64,000 bases of DNA from Pyrinomonadaceae bacterium (GTDB lineage: Bacteria > Acidobacteriota > Blastocatellia > Pyrinomonadales > Pyrinomonadaceae). How positions within the stretch are numbered: position 1 is the first letter of the stretch; each line of letters opens with the position of its first letter. The position numbers and the translations under genes are program-made. Positions 43,061 to 52,856 of this stretch are shown here, piece after piece. Location of the stretch: NCBI GenBank assembly GCA_021463165.1, contig JAJTWY010000008.1, positions 100,999 through 164,998 on the forward strand, read 5' to 3'. The notes beneath the pieces are model-generated. The model worked only from the letters and a program-made list of their open reading frames with translations, had not been told where the DNA came from and ran no database searches.

Positions 43061-45031
43061 TCAATAACTTCGCTCAGCTCTTTGCTTTGCGATGATCTCA
43101 ATGAACTCTTCCAGCGACATTGCGCCAATGTCACCCTGTTTGCGATCGCGGACAGCTACCTTTTGACCTTCAAGCTCCTGATCACCGAGGATCAACATAT
43201 ACGGTATTTTCTGAAGCTGCGCGTCTCTTATCTTCGCGCCGATCTTATCAGATCTCGTATTGGATTCGACGCGAAAGCCGCTGTTACGAAGTTTGCCGGC
43301 AATGCCGTCAGCATATTCGTTTATCCTATCAGTGATCGGCAGGACCGCGACCTGAACGGGAGCCAACCATAGCGGAAACGCCCCAGCATAGTGTTCGATC
43401 AACACACCGAAAAACCTTTCAATCGAGCCAAACAGCGCTCGATGTATCATGAACGGACGATGCTTCTGATTGTCCTCACCAGTATACTCAAGCTGAAACC
43501 GTTCCGGTAGATTGAAATCGAGTTGGATCGTTCCGAGTTGCCAAACGCGACCGATCGCATCTTCGATCTTGATATCGATCTTCGGCCCGTAAAATGCCGC
43601 CTCACCTTCGATCCGTTCGTACGAGATCTCTCGCTCTCGAAGCGCACTCGCGAGCTTTTCTTCCGCGACGATCCATTCATCATCCGTGCCAAGATAAAGC
43701 TTGTTCTCAGCCCCTCCGCGGACAGACAACTCGAATCTTACATTTTCAAAGCCGTATGTCTCAAAAACCTTGATCGCAAAATCAAGGCAATCTGCGACCT
43801 CAGTATGGATCTGGTCTTCTCGCACAAACAGGTGCGCGTCATCGACGGAGAATCCCCTTACTCGCATCAGGCCGTGGAGTGTCCCCGAAAGCTCGGCACG
43901 ATAGACGGTGCCCATTTCTGAGTAACGCTGCGGCAGATCGCGATATGAGCGAGGACTCGATTTATATATGCCAATGTGGAACGGGCAGTTCATCGGCTTT
44001 AGCCGGTATTCCTCGTCCTCGATACTGGTGGGTGCATACATCCCGTCGGCGTAGTTGTCCTCGTGTCCACTCGTGAACCAAAGCTCGCGCTTCGCGATAT
44101 GGGGCGTGTAAACGAAACTGTAACCACGTTTCTCAAGCTCCTCACGGAGGAGCCGCTCCATTTCATTCCGGACGATACCGCCCTTAGGATGCCAAAGTAT
44201 CAGGCCCTGGCCGTAACTATCATCGATCGAAAATAGATCGAGCTGCCTTCCAAGTTTACGATGATCCCTTTTTTCCGCTTCCTCACGCTGCTTGAGCCAG
44301 GCGTCGAGCTCGTCCTGAGTCGCAAATGCAGTCCCGTAGATTCGCTGCATTTGCTCACGTTCTGCATCACCTTTCCAGTACGCTCCGGAAAGTGCTAAAA
44401 GCTTGAAAGCTTTAAGCTTACCGGTATGCTGTACGTGCGGCCCTAAACAAAAATCGATGAACGGTGAGCCGTCAATGTAGTAAACGCTCGCGTCCCCGTC
44501 GACCTTTTCATCGATCAGCTCGCACTTGAGCGGCTCATCGCGGCCCTTAAACATTTCCAGGATCTCACTTTTCGGAATAACCTCACGGCGATACTTGAGA
44601 TCCCTTTTTGCCATCTCCCGCATCCTCTTCTCAATTACAGGAAGGTCTTCTTCGGTCAGATTCCGCGGGGCAATAACGTCGTAATAAAACCCGTACCGCG
44701 GATCCTCCATCAAAGCGGGCCCAACGCCGAGCTTTGTTCCCGGAAACAGGTCTAAGACAGCCGCGGCGAGCAAATGAGCAGTGGAATGCCGAATTACTTC
44801 AAGGCCGTCAACAGAATCAGCGGTTATCGGCTCGATCGACAGTACCTCGTCTGTAGCAGCGAGTTCCCTGTTAAGATCAACCTCGACGCCATTGACTTTT
44901 GCCGCCAACGATCGCTTGAGAGCTTCGCGATCGATCGCCTTCAGGGCGTCGATCACGGTAGCCGGAGCAGGTATGGCAACCTGCTGGTCTCCAAATTTAA
45001 TGTTCAGTTCGCTCATATACTTGTCGATCAT
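43061..45031 (-). CDS. thrS: Threonine--tRNA ligase
   Basis: 656 aa. The TGS domain (about residues 6-65), the editing domain with the HSTAHLLAAAV motif (HxxxH near residue 83) and the class II catalytic core with zinc ligands Cys (MNCPFHIGIYKS), His (VDDAHLF) and His (MIHRALFGSIERF) are all present. The C-terminal anticodon-binding domain begins near PVQVAVLPITDRINEY. An ATG five codons downstream (MSELNIKFG) could be used instead. It heads the thrS-infC-rpmI-rplT-pheS operon. The leader of about 220 bp contains no T-box-like features that I could recognise. Confidence 0.95.
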   Translation of the reverse strand: MIDKYMSELNIKFGDQQVAIPAPATVIDALKAIDREALKRSLAAKVNGVEVDLNRELAATDEVLSIEPITADSVDGLEVIRHSTAHLLAAAVLDLFPGTKLGVGPALMEDPRYGFYYDVIAPRNLTEEDLPVIEKRMREMAKRDLKYRREVIPKSEILEMFKGRDEPLKCELIDEKVDGDASVYYIDGSPFIDFCLGPHVQHTGKLKAFKLLALSGAYWKGDAEREQMQRIYGTAFATQDELDAWLKQREEAEKRDHRKLGRQLDLFSIDDSYGQGLILWHPKGGIVRNEMERLLREELEKRGYSFVYTPHIAKRELWFTSGHEDNYADGMYAPTSIEDEEYRLKPMNCPFHIGIYKSSPRSYRDLPQRYSEMGTVYRAELSGTLHGLMRVRGFSVDDAHLFVREDQIHTEVADCLDFAIKVFETYGFENVRFELSVRGGAENKLYLGTDDEWIVAEEKLASALREREISYERIEGEAAFYGPKIDIKIEDAIGRVWQLGTIQLDFNLPERFQLEYTGEDNQKHRPFMIHRALFGSIERFFGVLIEHYAGAFPLWLAPVQVAVLPITDRINEYADGIAGKLRNSGFRVESNTRSDKIGAKIRDAQLQKIPYMLILGDQELEGQKVAVRDRKQGDIGAMSLEEFIEIIAKQRAERSY

Positions 45032-45255
45032 CTACCAAAACCTTATTAAAGCTGGCTAGGGCTTACGAGGCCTCACGCCGCTCAACACTGGATAAATGAC
45101 CAACAATTCACTACTACTAAAATGATCAGATCCGATAAGAGCGACTTTGCCGTGCGATATCCCCAGACACCGCTAGTGCCACGCCATTAGAAGCGTGTCG
45201 TAGTAGTTATAAAAAAAGCAAAGTTCTTCGAAAGCATCTTATCGAAAATATGTAA

Positions 45256-45331
<76 letters not shown>

Positions 45332-45406
45332 ACATCGATCTTGCCGGTGGCAAAAGCGAACCTAAAGGATGCCAAACATGGGAAAAAGAGTCAAGCGGCT
45401 GGAAAA

Positions 45407-45823
45407 TCAGTCCTTTGGCTCCTTGCCTTTCAACGCCTTGTCTGCTCGGCAGGATGACAGCGACTTTGCGTAGCCGGAAACTATCTTGGTGATCCGTTTA
45501 TCGCTGGGGTTGGTTTCTACCTTCATGCAGGCACAGCCGTAGCCGTAGCTTCCATTGGTTTTGACCCATTGCGAACGTTTGAAGACCGGCCAGTTGCCTT
45601 CTGCCTGCTCACCACCTTGCATGGAAATGACCCATTCCCCAACTGCGTCAATAAGCCATGCATTAGATGGCGTAGGATTGAGGAACCAGCCGCAGCGGGT
45701 TTCCGCGGCCAGACTATCCATCGAAACGGACGGCCAGGCAGCGCCGGTTGTTGTAAAGAACGGAATTAACATCAGAACTGAGACTACTATTTGTTTTTTC
45801 ATTTTTGTCATAGTTTTGGTCAA
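45407..45823 (-). CDS. DUF4087 family secreted protein
   Basis: 138 aa. Several early methionines are possible starts (MTKTMTKMKKQ); the third gives a signal peptide MKKQIVVSVLMLIPFFTTTGAAW. The mature part has TRCGWFLNPTPSNAWLIDAVGEW, VISMQGGEQAEGNW, and TNGSYGYGCACMKVE to SLSSCRADKAL. Four cysteines suggest disulfides. The match to DUF4087 is close in order and spacing. Function is unknown; the family occurs in Proteobacteria and Acidobacteria. It is a single gene, with no clear partner, 45 bp from hutG. Confidence 0.85.
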   Translation of the reverse strand: MTKTMTKMKKQIVVSVLMLIPFFTTTGAAWPSVSMDSLAAETRCGWFLNPTPSNAWLIDAVGEWVISMQGGEQAEGNWPVFKRSQWVKTNGSYGYGCACMKVETNPSDKRITKIVSGYAKSLSSCRADKALKGKEPKD

Positions 45824-45867
45824 CGCTGGATGGGGTTCGCATCCAACGCGGCTCCTTCAAACTGCAA

Positions 45868-46821
45868 CTATTGAACCCCCGTACAAAATCGATGCATCGC
45901 AACTGCGACGAGTTTCACTGTACGGTCGTCGGTGTCATAAAGTGGGTTTACTTCAGTAAACTCTATGATCCTCGTATTCGCGAGCGAGGCAGCATACTTC
46001 ACAAGTTGAATAAATTCCCCGGCCCGGAGTCCAAGCGGCGAAGGGGTCGATGTTCCGGGGGCATCAGCCATGCGAACGGCGTCAAGGTCAAACCCAAAAA
46101 AGGTGTTGAGCGAGGTGCTGTGCCCAATGAACTTCTCTCGGATCTGTTCCTTTAGCTCAAGATCGGCTTCCGCTCGAGAGCGTAGCAACTCGAGGCTGAT
46201 CCGGTGAACGCCAAGTGAGCGTATGTATTCATAGTAGATCGGCGAAGTCAGATGCGATTGATAGCCAACCTCGTAAAAATACTCGGGCCGAAGATGTCCC
46301 TCCTCGAGCAACTGACGATAGGGCGTACCGCTGTTGCGTTCCGCCGCAATACGAACATCCAAATGAGCGTCAATGTTGACGCCGATCCACTGATCGGGTC
46401 CGAATACCCGCGCCATTGCGCATCCGTCGGCGTACGATATATCATTGCCGCCGCCGAGAACTATAAGGCGTTTGCCGTCCTCTAGAACCTTTGAAACCAC
46501 GTCGACCATGGCCGAATGGATCTCTTCAAGAGTACCTCTGACCGGCATATTACCGAGGTCGAATATCTTCCTTTTGATATTGAACGTGGTAAGCCGATAG
46601 AATTGGCGTCGAATGGCGTCAGGCCCCTGCGCGGCCCCGACCCGTCCCCGGTTCCGACGTACTCCCTCATCCTGGGGACAGCCGAGGATCACTATATCCG
46701 AAGCTTCGTATTCTTCGTCCGCGATCCGAACGATCTCGCCGATCCGAGGATCGTTGGGATCGTTCCGAGAAAAGAACACATCGGGATCAGGCCGGGTTGT
46801 TAACTGCAGAATGTCGGACAT
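45868..46821 (-). CDS. hutG: Formimidoylglutamase-like arginase family protein
   Basis: 317 aa of the arginase/agmatinase family. The second metal motif is DAHLD (residues 151-155) and the third is FDLDAVRMADAPG (245-257). The first motif, normally GG(D/G)H, reads GGGNDISY, with Asn126 in place of the His that binds one manganese. The start CPQDEGVRRNRGRVGAAQGPDAIR is typical of the branch annotated as formimidoylglutamase, which hydrolyses N-formimidoyl-glutamate to glutamate and formamide in histidine breakdown. The hutU, hutI and hutH genes nearby support this. Activity with one altered ligand is unproven. Confidence 0.85.
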   Translation of the reverse strand: MSDILQLTTRPDPDVFFSRNDPNDPRIGEIVRIADEEYEASDIVILGCPQDEGVRRNRGRVGAAQGPDAIRRQFYRLTTFNIKRKIFDLGNMPVRGTLEEIHSAMVDVVSKVLEDGKRLIVLGGGNDISYADGCAMARVFGPDQWIGVNIDAHLDVRIAAERNSGTPYRQLLEEGHLRPEYFYEVGYQSHLTSPIYYEYIRSLGVHRISLELLRSRAEADLELKEQIREKFIGHSTSLNTFFGFDLDAVRMADAPGTSTPSPLGLRAGEFIQLVKYAASLANTRIIEFTEVNPLYDTDDRTVKLVAVAMHRFCTGVQ

Positions 46822-46950
46822 TTTCTCAAGTATTTGTCAAAAAAGGGGGCAAGTCAAAGCCTCCGGTTGACAACAGCATCCTGTCAGAATATATCTCTCA
46901 CATCAGATCTAGTTTTCAAATATATGAATTACAACCATCGAAAGGACTGC

Positions 46951-47964
46951 ATGAGAACAACGGCAGTGAAGACCGCATTCCTGTTAATCTTGGCAGGTTT
47001 CGGCATGCTGACGACGAACGCGCAGGTAGATGATTTCTGCAGTGAATTCGGCGCGACGCCGTCCTTGAATTCACCGTTCGCAAATATCCCATACGTGTTT
47101 GGCCGCATAACCCACAAAGCGGTCGCCGAAAATGCGAAGATCCCAAGGATCATAGTCATCCTAATCGACGGTGACCAGACAAACAAAAGAGTCACGGTTG
47201 GGAAGAGCGGCAGCTACTGCTTCCGGCGAACAGGCGGCTCCGGGACACTGATCGTCGAGATCGACGGAATTGAAGCCGCCAGACGATCTCTCGCGGCATT
47301 TGGCGCAGCTCAACAGCGTGAGGATTTTGAGATCGGGGATTCCCCTAATGACCGAACAGGAACGGTTTCAGCAAAGTTTTCGCATCCACCGAATGAAAAG
47401 ACCGCCGAGCTTTATAAGAATGCACGAAAAGCAGAGGCTGAAAAAAATACGAACGAAGTCGTAAAGTTGCTCCAGCAGATCGTGGTGGCCGATCCGGCGG
47501 ATTTCATAGCCCACGCGAAACTCGGCTCGATCTATCTCGAACGCAAGAAACTTCCAGAGTCGGAGGCTTCGTTGAGGAAAGCTATCGAGCTAAAGCTCGA
47601 TTATACCCCCGCCTGGCTCAATTTTGGCCTGCTGCGACTGGAATTGAAGCAAAACGAAGCGGCCGTCGAGGTGCTACGACACGCCACATCGCTCGCCCCC
47701 ACTTCGGCAAGGGCCTTCCAGTTACTCGGGGAGGCCTATCTGCTGACAAAGCAAGGCTCGCTTGGTGCAGAGGCTCTCAATGAGGCGATCAAATTAGACC
47801 CAGTCGGGATGGCCGAATGCCACCTGCAACTTGCTCACTTGTACCAACTCGCCGGGGCAAAGGTGCTTGCCTCGCGGGAATACAAGGCTTTTCTTGCAAA
47901 AGTTCCAAACCATCGCGATAAAAAGAAGTTTGAAAAATACATTGCCGAAAATCCACCTGACTAG
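46951..47964 (+). CDS. Secreted TPR protein
   Basis: 337 aa from the ATG at 46951, chosen because it has an AAAGGA ribosome-binding site and yields a signal peptide (AFLLILAGFGMLTTNAQ). The N-terminal region (30-125) looks like a carboxypeptidase-regulatory-like beta domain: RVTVGKSGSYCFRRTGGSG. Then come about five tetratricopeptide repeats (LYKNARKAEAEKNTNEVVKLL, AHAKLGSIYLERKKLPESEAS, AWLNFGLLRLELKQNEAAVEV, AFQLLGEAYLLTKQGSLGAEA). It is probably periplasmic and a scaffold for protein contacts. Divergent from hutG. No specific function can be named. Confidence 0.8.
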   Translation: MRTTAVKTAFLLILAGFGMLTTNAQVDDFCSEFGATPSLNSPFANIPYVFGRITHKAVAENAKIPRIIVILIDGDQTNKRVTVGKSGSYCFRRTGGSGTLIVEIDGIEAARRSLAAFGAAQQREDFEIGDSPNDRTGTVSAKFSHPPNEKTAELYKNARKAEAEKNTNEVVKLLQQIVVADPADFIAHAKLGSIYLERKKLPESEASLRKAIELKLDYTPAWLNFGLLRLELKQNEAAVEVLRHATSLAPTSARAFQLLGEAYLLTKQGSLGAEALNEAIKLDPVGMAECHLQLAHLYQLAGAKVLASREYKAFLAKVPNHRDKKKFEKYIAENPPD

Positions 47965-48015
47965 TTAGAAAACTCTTGACCGACCCTTGTTACTTCATCC
48001 CAAGGAGAAAAATGC

Positions 48016-48234
48016 ATGCAGAGCTGTAAGATAACCATCGGGCGACTCCCGAAACCACACGAAGCAGCCCCAATTCAAAGATGGCTGACCGAGAATCTAA
48101 GGAACGGATACGAACTGATGTCGATACTTCCGACGACAGACACCAAGGAGGTCTGGTATGTGTTTCGCTTTGATGCGGGCGGCGTCGATGGCGGAAGTTT
48201 CAAGGAGTTTTCCGACTTCCATCTCGATTCCTAA
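48016..48234 (+). CDS. Small protein of unknown function
   Basis: 72 aa, soluble, without signal or membrane segments. The pattern is a short alpha/beta fold (KITIGRLPKPHEAAPIQRWL, then NGYELMSILPTTDTKEVWYVFRF). An AAGGAG ribosome-binding site lies 9 bases before the ATG. The 3' end is six bases from hutU, on the opposite strand. I do not recognise a family. Moderate confidence that it is expressed. Confidence 0.6.
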   Translation: MQSCKITIGRLPKPHEAAPIQRWLTENLRNGYELMSILPTTDTKEVWYVFRFDAGGVDGGSFKEFSDFHLDS

Positions 48235-48239
48235 GGGGT

Positions 48240-49883
48240 TTACTTTGGAACCTTGATCTCGTATCTATTTGCGAATTCGACGGCTTCTTCATATCCCGCA
48301 TCGACATGTCGAATAACGCCCATACCAGGATCCGTCGTCAATACGCGTTCAATCCGGCGGGCTGCTTCGGGCGTGCCGTCGGCGACGATGACTTGGCCGG
48401 CGTGAAGCGAATAGCCGATGCCGACGCCGCCGCCGTGATGTAGCGAAACCCAAGTCGCACCGCCCGCGACGTTGATCATAGCGTTGAGATAAACCCAATC
48501 TGCGATCGCATCTGAGCCGTCGCGCATCGCTTCGGTCTCGCGGTTTGGCGAGGCGACGCTGCCGCAATCGAGGTGATCGCGACCGATCACGAGCGGAGCT
48601 TTAACGATGCCGTTTGCGACGAGTTCGTTTAGTTTGAGACCGGCTTTTGCACGCTCGCCATAGCCGAGCCAGCAGATTCTCGCGGGCAAACCTTGAAACT
48701 CGACTTGCTCCTGCGCCATCGTCAGCCATTTGCAAAGATGGTCGTTGTCGGGGAACAGGTTCATTATCGCTTCGTCGGTTTTGTAAATATCTTCTTTGTC
48801 GCCTGACAACGCGACCCAGCGAAACGGGCCTTTGCCCTCGCAGAACAACGGGCGAATATACGCGGGCACAAAGCCCGGATAATCGAATGCGTTCGCAACT
48901 CCGTTATCGAGCGCTCGTTGCCGCAGATTGTTTCCGTAATCAAAAACAACCGCGCCGCGTCGTTGAAATTCGAGCATCGCTTCAACGTGCTTTGCCATCG
49001 AGTCCATCGCGGCTTTTTCGTAAGCTGCTTGATCTGCTTTTCTAAACTCAGCCGCTTTCTCGACGCTGTATCCGACCGGAATGTAACCCATCAAAACATC
49101 GTGCGCGCTTGTTTGGTCGGTGACGACATCGGGAACGATTCCACGTTCGAGTAACTGCCAGTGAACCTCCGCAGCGTTGCCGCAAAGCGCAATCGACTTT
49201 GCTTCTTTTGCTGCGACGGCTGTTTGAGCTTGCGCGATCGCGTCGTCGAGATCTTTCGCCGCGACATCGGCTTGTTTCAACTGCAAACGCCGCTCGATGC
49301 GCCACGGATCGACCTCGACTAACAAGCCGACGCCGCCGTTGAAAGTGATCGCCTGCGCCTGAGCGCCGCCCATTTCGCCAAGACCTGCGGTGAGCACGAG
49401 TTTTCCAGCAAGATTTCGCCAACCGTGCTGACGCGCGAGCGAGCCGAACGTCTCATACGTGCCCTGCAAAATGCCTTGAGTGCCGATGTAAATCCACGAA
49501 CCGGCGGTCATTTGGCCATACATCATCAGCCCATCGCGCTCGTATCTGTCGAACTGCTCCTGCGTAGCCCAATGCGGAACGATGTTGGAATTTGCCAGCA
49601 AAACGCGCGGAGCGTCGCTGTGACTTTTAAATACGCCGACCGGCTTGCCTGATTGAATCAGCAGCGTTTCGTCTTCGTTGAGTTCGCGCAAAGATCGCAG
49701 TATCGCGTCGTAACATTCCCAATTCCGCGCCGCTTTGCCGCGACCGCCATAGACGATCAGATTCTCAGGATCGAATGCCACCTCCGGATCCAAATTGTTC
49801 TGGATCATGCGAAAAGCGGCTTCGATCAACCAATTCTTGCAGGAAAGATCAGTCCCGACAGGTGCTCTAATAATTCTACTCAT
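48240..49883 (-). CDS. hutU: Urocanate hydratase
   Basis: 547 aa. Features of the family: [104 protein letters not shown] (in several parts; tight NAD-binding site). It converts urocanate to imidazolone propionate with a tightly bound NAD+. It is one of four hut genes in the neighbourhood and is on the minus strand, opposite to hutI and hutH. Length is standard. Confidence 0.97.
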   Translation of the reverse strand: MSRIIRAPVGTDLSCKNWLIEAAFRMIQNNLDPEVAFDPENLIVYGGRGKAARNWECYDAILRSLRELNEDETLLIQSGKPVGVFKSHSDAPRVLLANSNIVPHWATQEQFDRYERDGLMMYGQMTAGSWIYIGTQGILQGTYETFGSLARQHGWRNLAGKLVLTAGLGEMGGAQAQAITFNGGVGLLVEVDPWRIERRLQLKQADVAAKDLDDAIAQAQTAVAAKEAKSIALCGNAAEVHWQLLERGIVPDVVTDQTSAHDVLMGYIPVGYSVEKAAEFRKADQAAYEKAAMDSMAKHVEAMLEFQRRGAVVFDYGNNLRQRALDNGVANAFDYPGFVPAYIRPLFCEGKGPFRWVALSGDKEDIYKTDEAIMNLFPDNDHLCKWLTMAQEQVEFQGLPARICWLGYGERAKAGLKLNELVANGIVKAPLVIGRDHLDCGSVASPNRETEAMRDGSDAIADWVYLNAMINVAGGATWVSLHHGGGVGIGYSLHAGQVIVADGTPEAARRIERVLTTDPGMGVIRHVDAGYEEAVEFANRYEIKVPK

Positions 49884-49948
49884 GAGGTCTGTGACGAAAG
49901 ACGGTCGTCATGCTATTTTTAACCAAAATCTTGGTTGAGGTCTATTAT

Positions 49949-50425
49949 ATGAAAACTATCCCAAATCTTCTGCTTTTGGTTGTTATCACTTTTGTACTCG
50001 GTTCAGATGCGCTCGCTCAAACGACAACTTCTGCCTATGATTCCGCGCTGGCCAAGCAGGTCGGGGCAGATGACTATGGGATGAGGAATTATGTTTTCTG
50101 TATCCTGAAGACGGGTCCAAAGGATTCCGAAATTAAAGGAAAAGCGAAGCGTGACGATATTTTCGCAGGCCATATGGCAAATATGAATCGCCTTGCCGCC
50201 GAAGGAAAACTTGCGCTGGCAGGGCCTTTTGGGGCAAACGATCGCCAATACCGTGGCATTTTTATCTTTGCTGTCACCACTGTCGAGGAAGCTCAGAAAT
50301 TGGTAGATACCGACCCTGTCATTAAGTCGGGCATGATGGTCGCGGAATTAACGCCTTGGTACGGCTCGGCGGCCACGATGCTGGTCAATGAAAACCACAA
50401 GAAGATCTGGAAAAAGACCTTCTAG
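49949..50425 (+). CDS. Secreted YCII-related domain protein
   Basis: 158 aa from the ATG at 49949; the open frame extends upstream but the chosen start gives a signal peptide (MKTIPNLLLLVVITFVLG) and follows a TGAGG site. The body shows YVFCILKTGPKDSEI, AGHMANMNRLAAEGKLALAGPFG, FIFAVTTVEEAQKLVDTDP and GMMVAELTPWYG, the order seen in the YciI dimeric alpha-beta barrel. Exported YciI-like proteins of this kind are common in Acidobacteria. Function unknown. Convergent with the methyltransferase at one base distance. Confidence 0.8.
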   Translation: MKTIPNLLLLVVITFVLGSDALAQTTTSAYDSALAKQVGADDYGMRNYVFCILKTGPKDSEIKGKAKRDDIFAGHMANMNRLAAEGKLALAGPFGANDRQYRGIFIFAVTTVEEAQKLVDTDPVIKSGMMVAELTPWYGSAATMLVNENHKKIWKKTF

Positions 50426-51451
50426 CTATTTTGTCGAGATGATAAGGTGCTGGGGCATCGGCGGCATCGGCAAATGGATATTTTCCTTAAACCCAGCCTC
50501 TCGACAGATCCTGCTTAACTCACTGAAAGTATATGCATCGCCGGCCGGCGTTGCCGCAAGCATGACCAGAGCAAAAAGCGCCTCGGCTGGTGGCGAAACT
50601 CTATCTTCGTTGGGAATAAACTCGAGCGTGATAGCCTTCCCACCGTCATTTAGCGATGCGTAAACCTTCTTCATAAATTTGGTACAAGTCGAGACGTCAA
50701 AGTGATGAAGAAAATTTGTCACGAGCACCACATCATACTTTTCCGGACCAAAATCCACCTCGAATGCATCCCCAGGTATCAAATGATGCCGATCGCTGAC
50801 ACCCATTCGTTTCGCATTGGACGCCGCAACCGACAGCACATTTGTCCAGTCAACTGCATAGATGTCGGCATTTGGGTACTGTTGAGCCACGGTGATCCCA
50901 AAAGCTCCGTGGCCCGCGGCGATATCGAGGACTCGTAATTTATCCTCTGTTTCAAACCCGAGATTCTCCGCGATCCGCAATGCCGCCGGCACCATCATCG
51001 GCATCATTGCCTCTGCAAAGGTAACCCACATTGCACTCTCCGGGTCCATCGAGGCTTCGCCTATGACCTGCGATCCGCCATGGCGAACCGCATTCGTGAG
51101 ATCCTTATACCCGCGGATTTGCCCGTCCGACATAATAAAATCAACCGCACCACCAATATATGCGGATGAATTTTTGTCCAGGAATACGGCTGCCATGTCG
51201 GATAGAGCATAGGTTGTTTCCCGCTTCGTCAGGAAGCCCATGACCGTAAAAGCATCCGCCAACACACGAATCCCTTTTTCTGAGGCGCCACAGGCCGCCG
51301 CTATCTCCCGCGCGGTTGAGTGTCCTTCCGCGATCTTCGTGAAAAGCTCGACTTCGACCGCGGTTTTGAACGCAGCGGATAGCTGAAAGCCCGTCATCAC
51401 CTGCCAAATCGGCTGTGGATCTGGCATTTCACGTACGTTTTCCATATTCAT
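50426..51451 (-). CDS. SAM-dependent O-methyltransferase-like protein
   Basis: 341 aa from the ATG at 51451, which has a strong GGGGGAG site; a longer frame up to 51514 lacks one. It has an N-terminal winged-helix dimerisation domain (ELFTKIAEGHSTAREIAAACGASEKGIRVLADAFTVMG, in two parts). The Rossmann methyltransferase domain follows with LRVLDIAAGHGAFGITVAQQYP (SAM motif I, about residues 169-190), GDAFEVDF and VLVTNFLHHFDVSTC. This is the plant-caffeic/hydroxyneurosporene-type layout. The substrate is unknown. The gene interrupts the hut region, divergent from hutI. Confidence 0.85.
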   Translation of the reverse strand: MNMENVREMPDPQPIWQVMTGFQLSAAFKTAVEVELFTKIAEGHSTAREIAAACGASEKGIRVLADAFTVMGFLTKRETTYALSDMAAVFLDKNSSAYIGGAVDFIMSDGQIRGYKDLTNAVRHGGSQVIGEASMDPESAMWVTFAEAMMPMMVPAALRIAENLGFETEDKLRVLDIAAGHGAFGITVAQQYPNADIYAVDWTNVLSVAASNAKRMGVSDRHHLIPGDAFEVDFGPEKYDVVLVTNFLHHFDVSTCTKFMKKVYASLNDGGKAITLEFIPNEDRVSPPAEALFALVMLAATPAGDAYTFSELSRICREAGFKENIHLPMPPMPQHLIISTK

Positions 51452-51577
51452 ATCTCCCCCCAGTCGATTCTGACGCTTCGCCCTCGAATCTCCGGAAAGG
51501 CCCGATCTAATCAACTAAGTCAAATGCTATTAATGTGTTAAGATTTTTCAACGATTTACCATAACACAGATCTTTAG

Positions 51578-52846
51578 ATGAACGCAGACCTTCTAATTAC
51601 AAATATCGGTCAGCTTGTGACCTGCACTTCACGCGACCGACCAAAACGAGGGATGGAGATGCAGGAGGTCGACATCATTCCGAGTGCTGCGGTTGCGATC
51701 GCTGGAGACAAGATCGTCGCCTTGGGAAGAATGGACGAGATCGAATCGGCGTATTTTGCTTCTAACACGATCGACGTCCGCGGACGGGTCATTTGTCCGG
51801 GGTTTGTCGATCCGCACACACATATCGTGTTCGCCGGGGACCGGTTGAACGAATTTGAGTTAAAGATCAGAGGCGCCGAGTACCTCGAAATTTTGGCCTC
51901 TGGAGGCGGTATAATCTCTACGGTTCTGAATACGCGGTCGGCCTCTGCCGAGGAGCTTTTTGAGCTGGGCCTCAAGCGTCTGGACAAAATGATGACCTGC
52001 GGCACAACTACCGCTGAGATCAAGACCGGCTACGGCCTCGAAACGGACACCGAACTGAAAATGCTGCAGGTCATTGCTCTTCTGGATGTGACTCACCCGA
52101 TCGATATTGTTCCGACATTCCTCGCGGCGCATACGATCCCTCCTGAATTCAAGGGGAAGAGCAACAAGTATGTCGAACTTATTTGCGAAGAAATGCTTCC
52201 AATGGCTTGGAACTGGTACAAACAGTCGCATTTTGTGGGGCTGGGACGACCTGTCTTTGCAGATGTTTTCCTCGAACGAAATGCGTTCGACATGGAACAG
52301 TCGCGGCGGATCCTGGAAACTGCCGGATCACTCGGATTTCGCTACAAGGCTCACGTCGATCAGTTCACAAATCTTGGCGGCTCGAGCCTAGGGATCGAGG
52401 CGGGGGCTACCTCGATCGATCATCTGGACGCGATCTCAGATCAGGAGATATTGTTGCTGGCAAAAAGTGGAACGATCGGCGTCGTGATCCCGCCTGAGAA
52501 TTTCAACGCCGGCAAAACTCAATTTGCCCCCGCTCGGCGACTCATCGACAGCGGATGTGCGGTCGCGCTTTCGACAGATTACAATCCCGGTTCGGCTCCC
52601 TGCCCGTCAATGCCTCTGGCCATCGCGATCGCCTGTCGCTATCAGAAGCTTCTGCCGTCAGAAGCCTTGAACGCCGCAACGATAAACGCTGCTTTTTCGA
52701 TAGGTCTCGGCGAAACTCATGGCTCGATCGAGGTTGGTAAGCAGGCGGATCTGCTGATCCTAGATTGTGAGGACTATCGTCAGATCGCGTATGAATTTGG
52801 CGGCAACCTAGTGACGACAGTTATCAAATCCGGCCGCGAAATATAA
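51578..52846 (+). CDS. hutI: Imidazolonepropionase
   Basis: 422 aa amidohydrolase. The metal ligands are in PGFVDPHTHIVFAG (HxH, about residues 75-80), then KAHVDQFTNLGG and STDYNPGSAPCPSMPLAI, typical of HutI. It opens the imidazolone ring to give formimidoyl-glutamate, the third step of histidine breakdown. The 10-bp spacing to hutH on the same strand means they are co-transcribed. Upstream lies a divergent methyltransferase gene with 127 bp between the starts. Confidence 0.96.
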   Translation: MNADLLITNIGQLVTCTSRDRPKRGMEMQEVDIIPSAAVAIAGDKIVALGRMDEIESAYFASNTIDVRGRVICPGFVDPHTHIVFAGDRLNEFELKIRGAEYLEILASGGGIISTVLNTRSASAEELFELGLKRLDKMMTCGTTTAEIKTGYGLETDTELKMLQVIALLDVTHPIDIVPTFLAAHTIPPEFKGKSNKYVELICEEMLPMAWNWYKQSHFVGLGRPVFADVFLERNAFDMEQSRRILETAGSLGFRYKAHVDQFTNLGGSSLGIEAGATSIDHLDAISDQEILLLAKSGTIGVVIPPENFNAGKTQFAPARRLIDSGCAVALSTDYNPGSAPCPSMPLAIAIACRYQKLLPSEALNAATINAAFSIGLGETHGSIEVGKQADLLILDCEDYRQIAYEFGGNLVTTVIKSGREI

Positions 52847-52856
52847 ACTAAACCTG

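Noticed and set aside
42395..43372. A 325-codon plus-strand frame across the infC-thrS junction.
   Set aside because: It lies antisense to two certain genes and spans their boundary; its translation shows no family pattern.
45032..45255. T-box riboswitch in the leader of thrS.
   Set aside because: No T-box bulge sequence or specifier loop seen, and no terminator/antiterminator pair.
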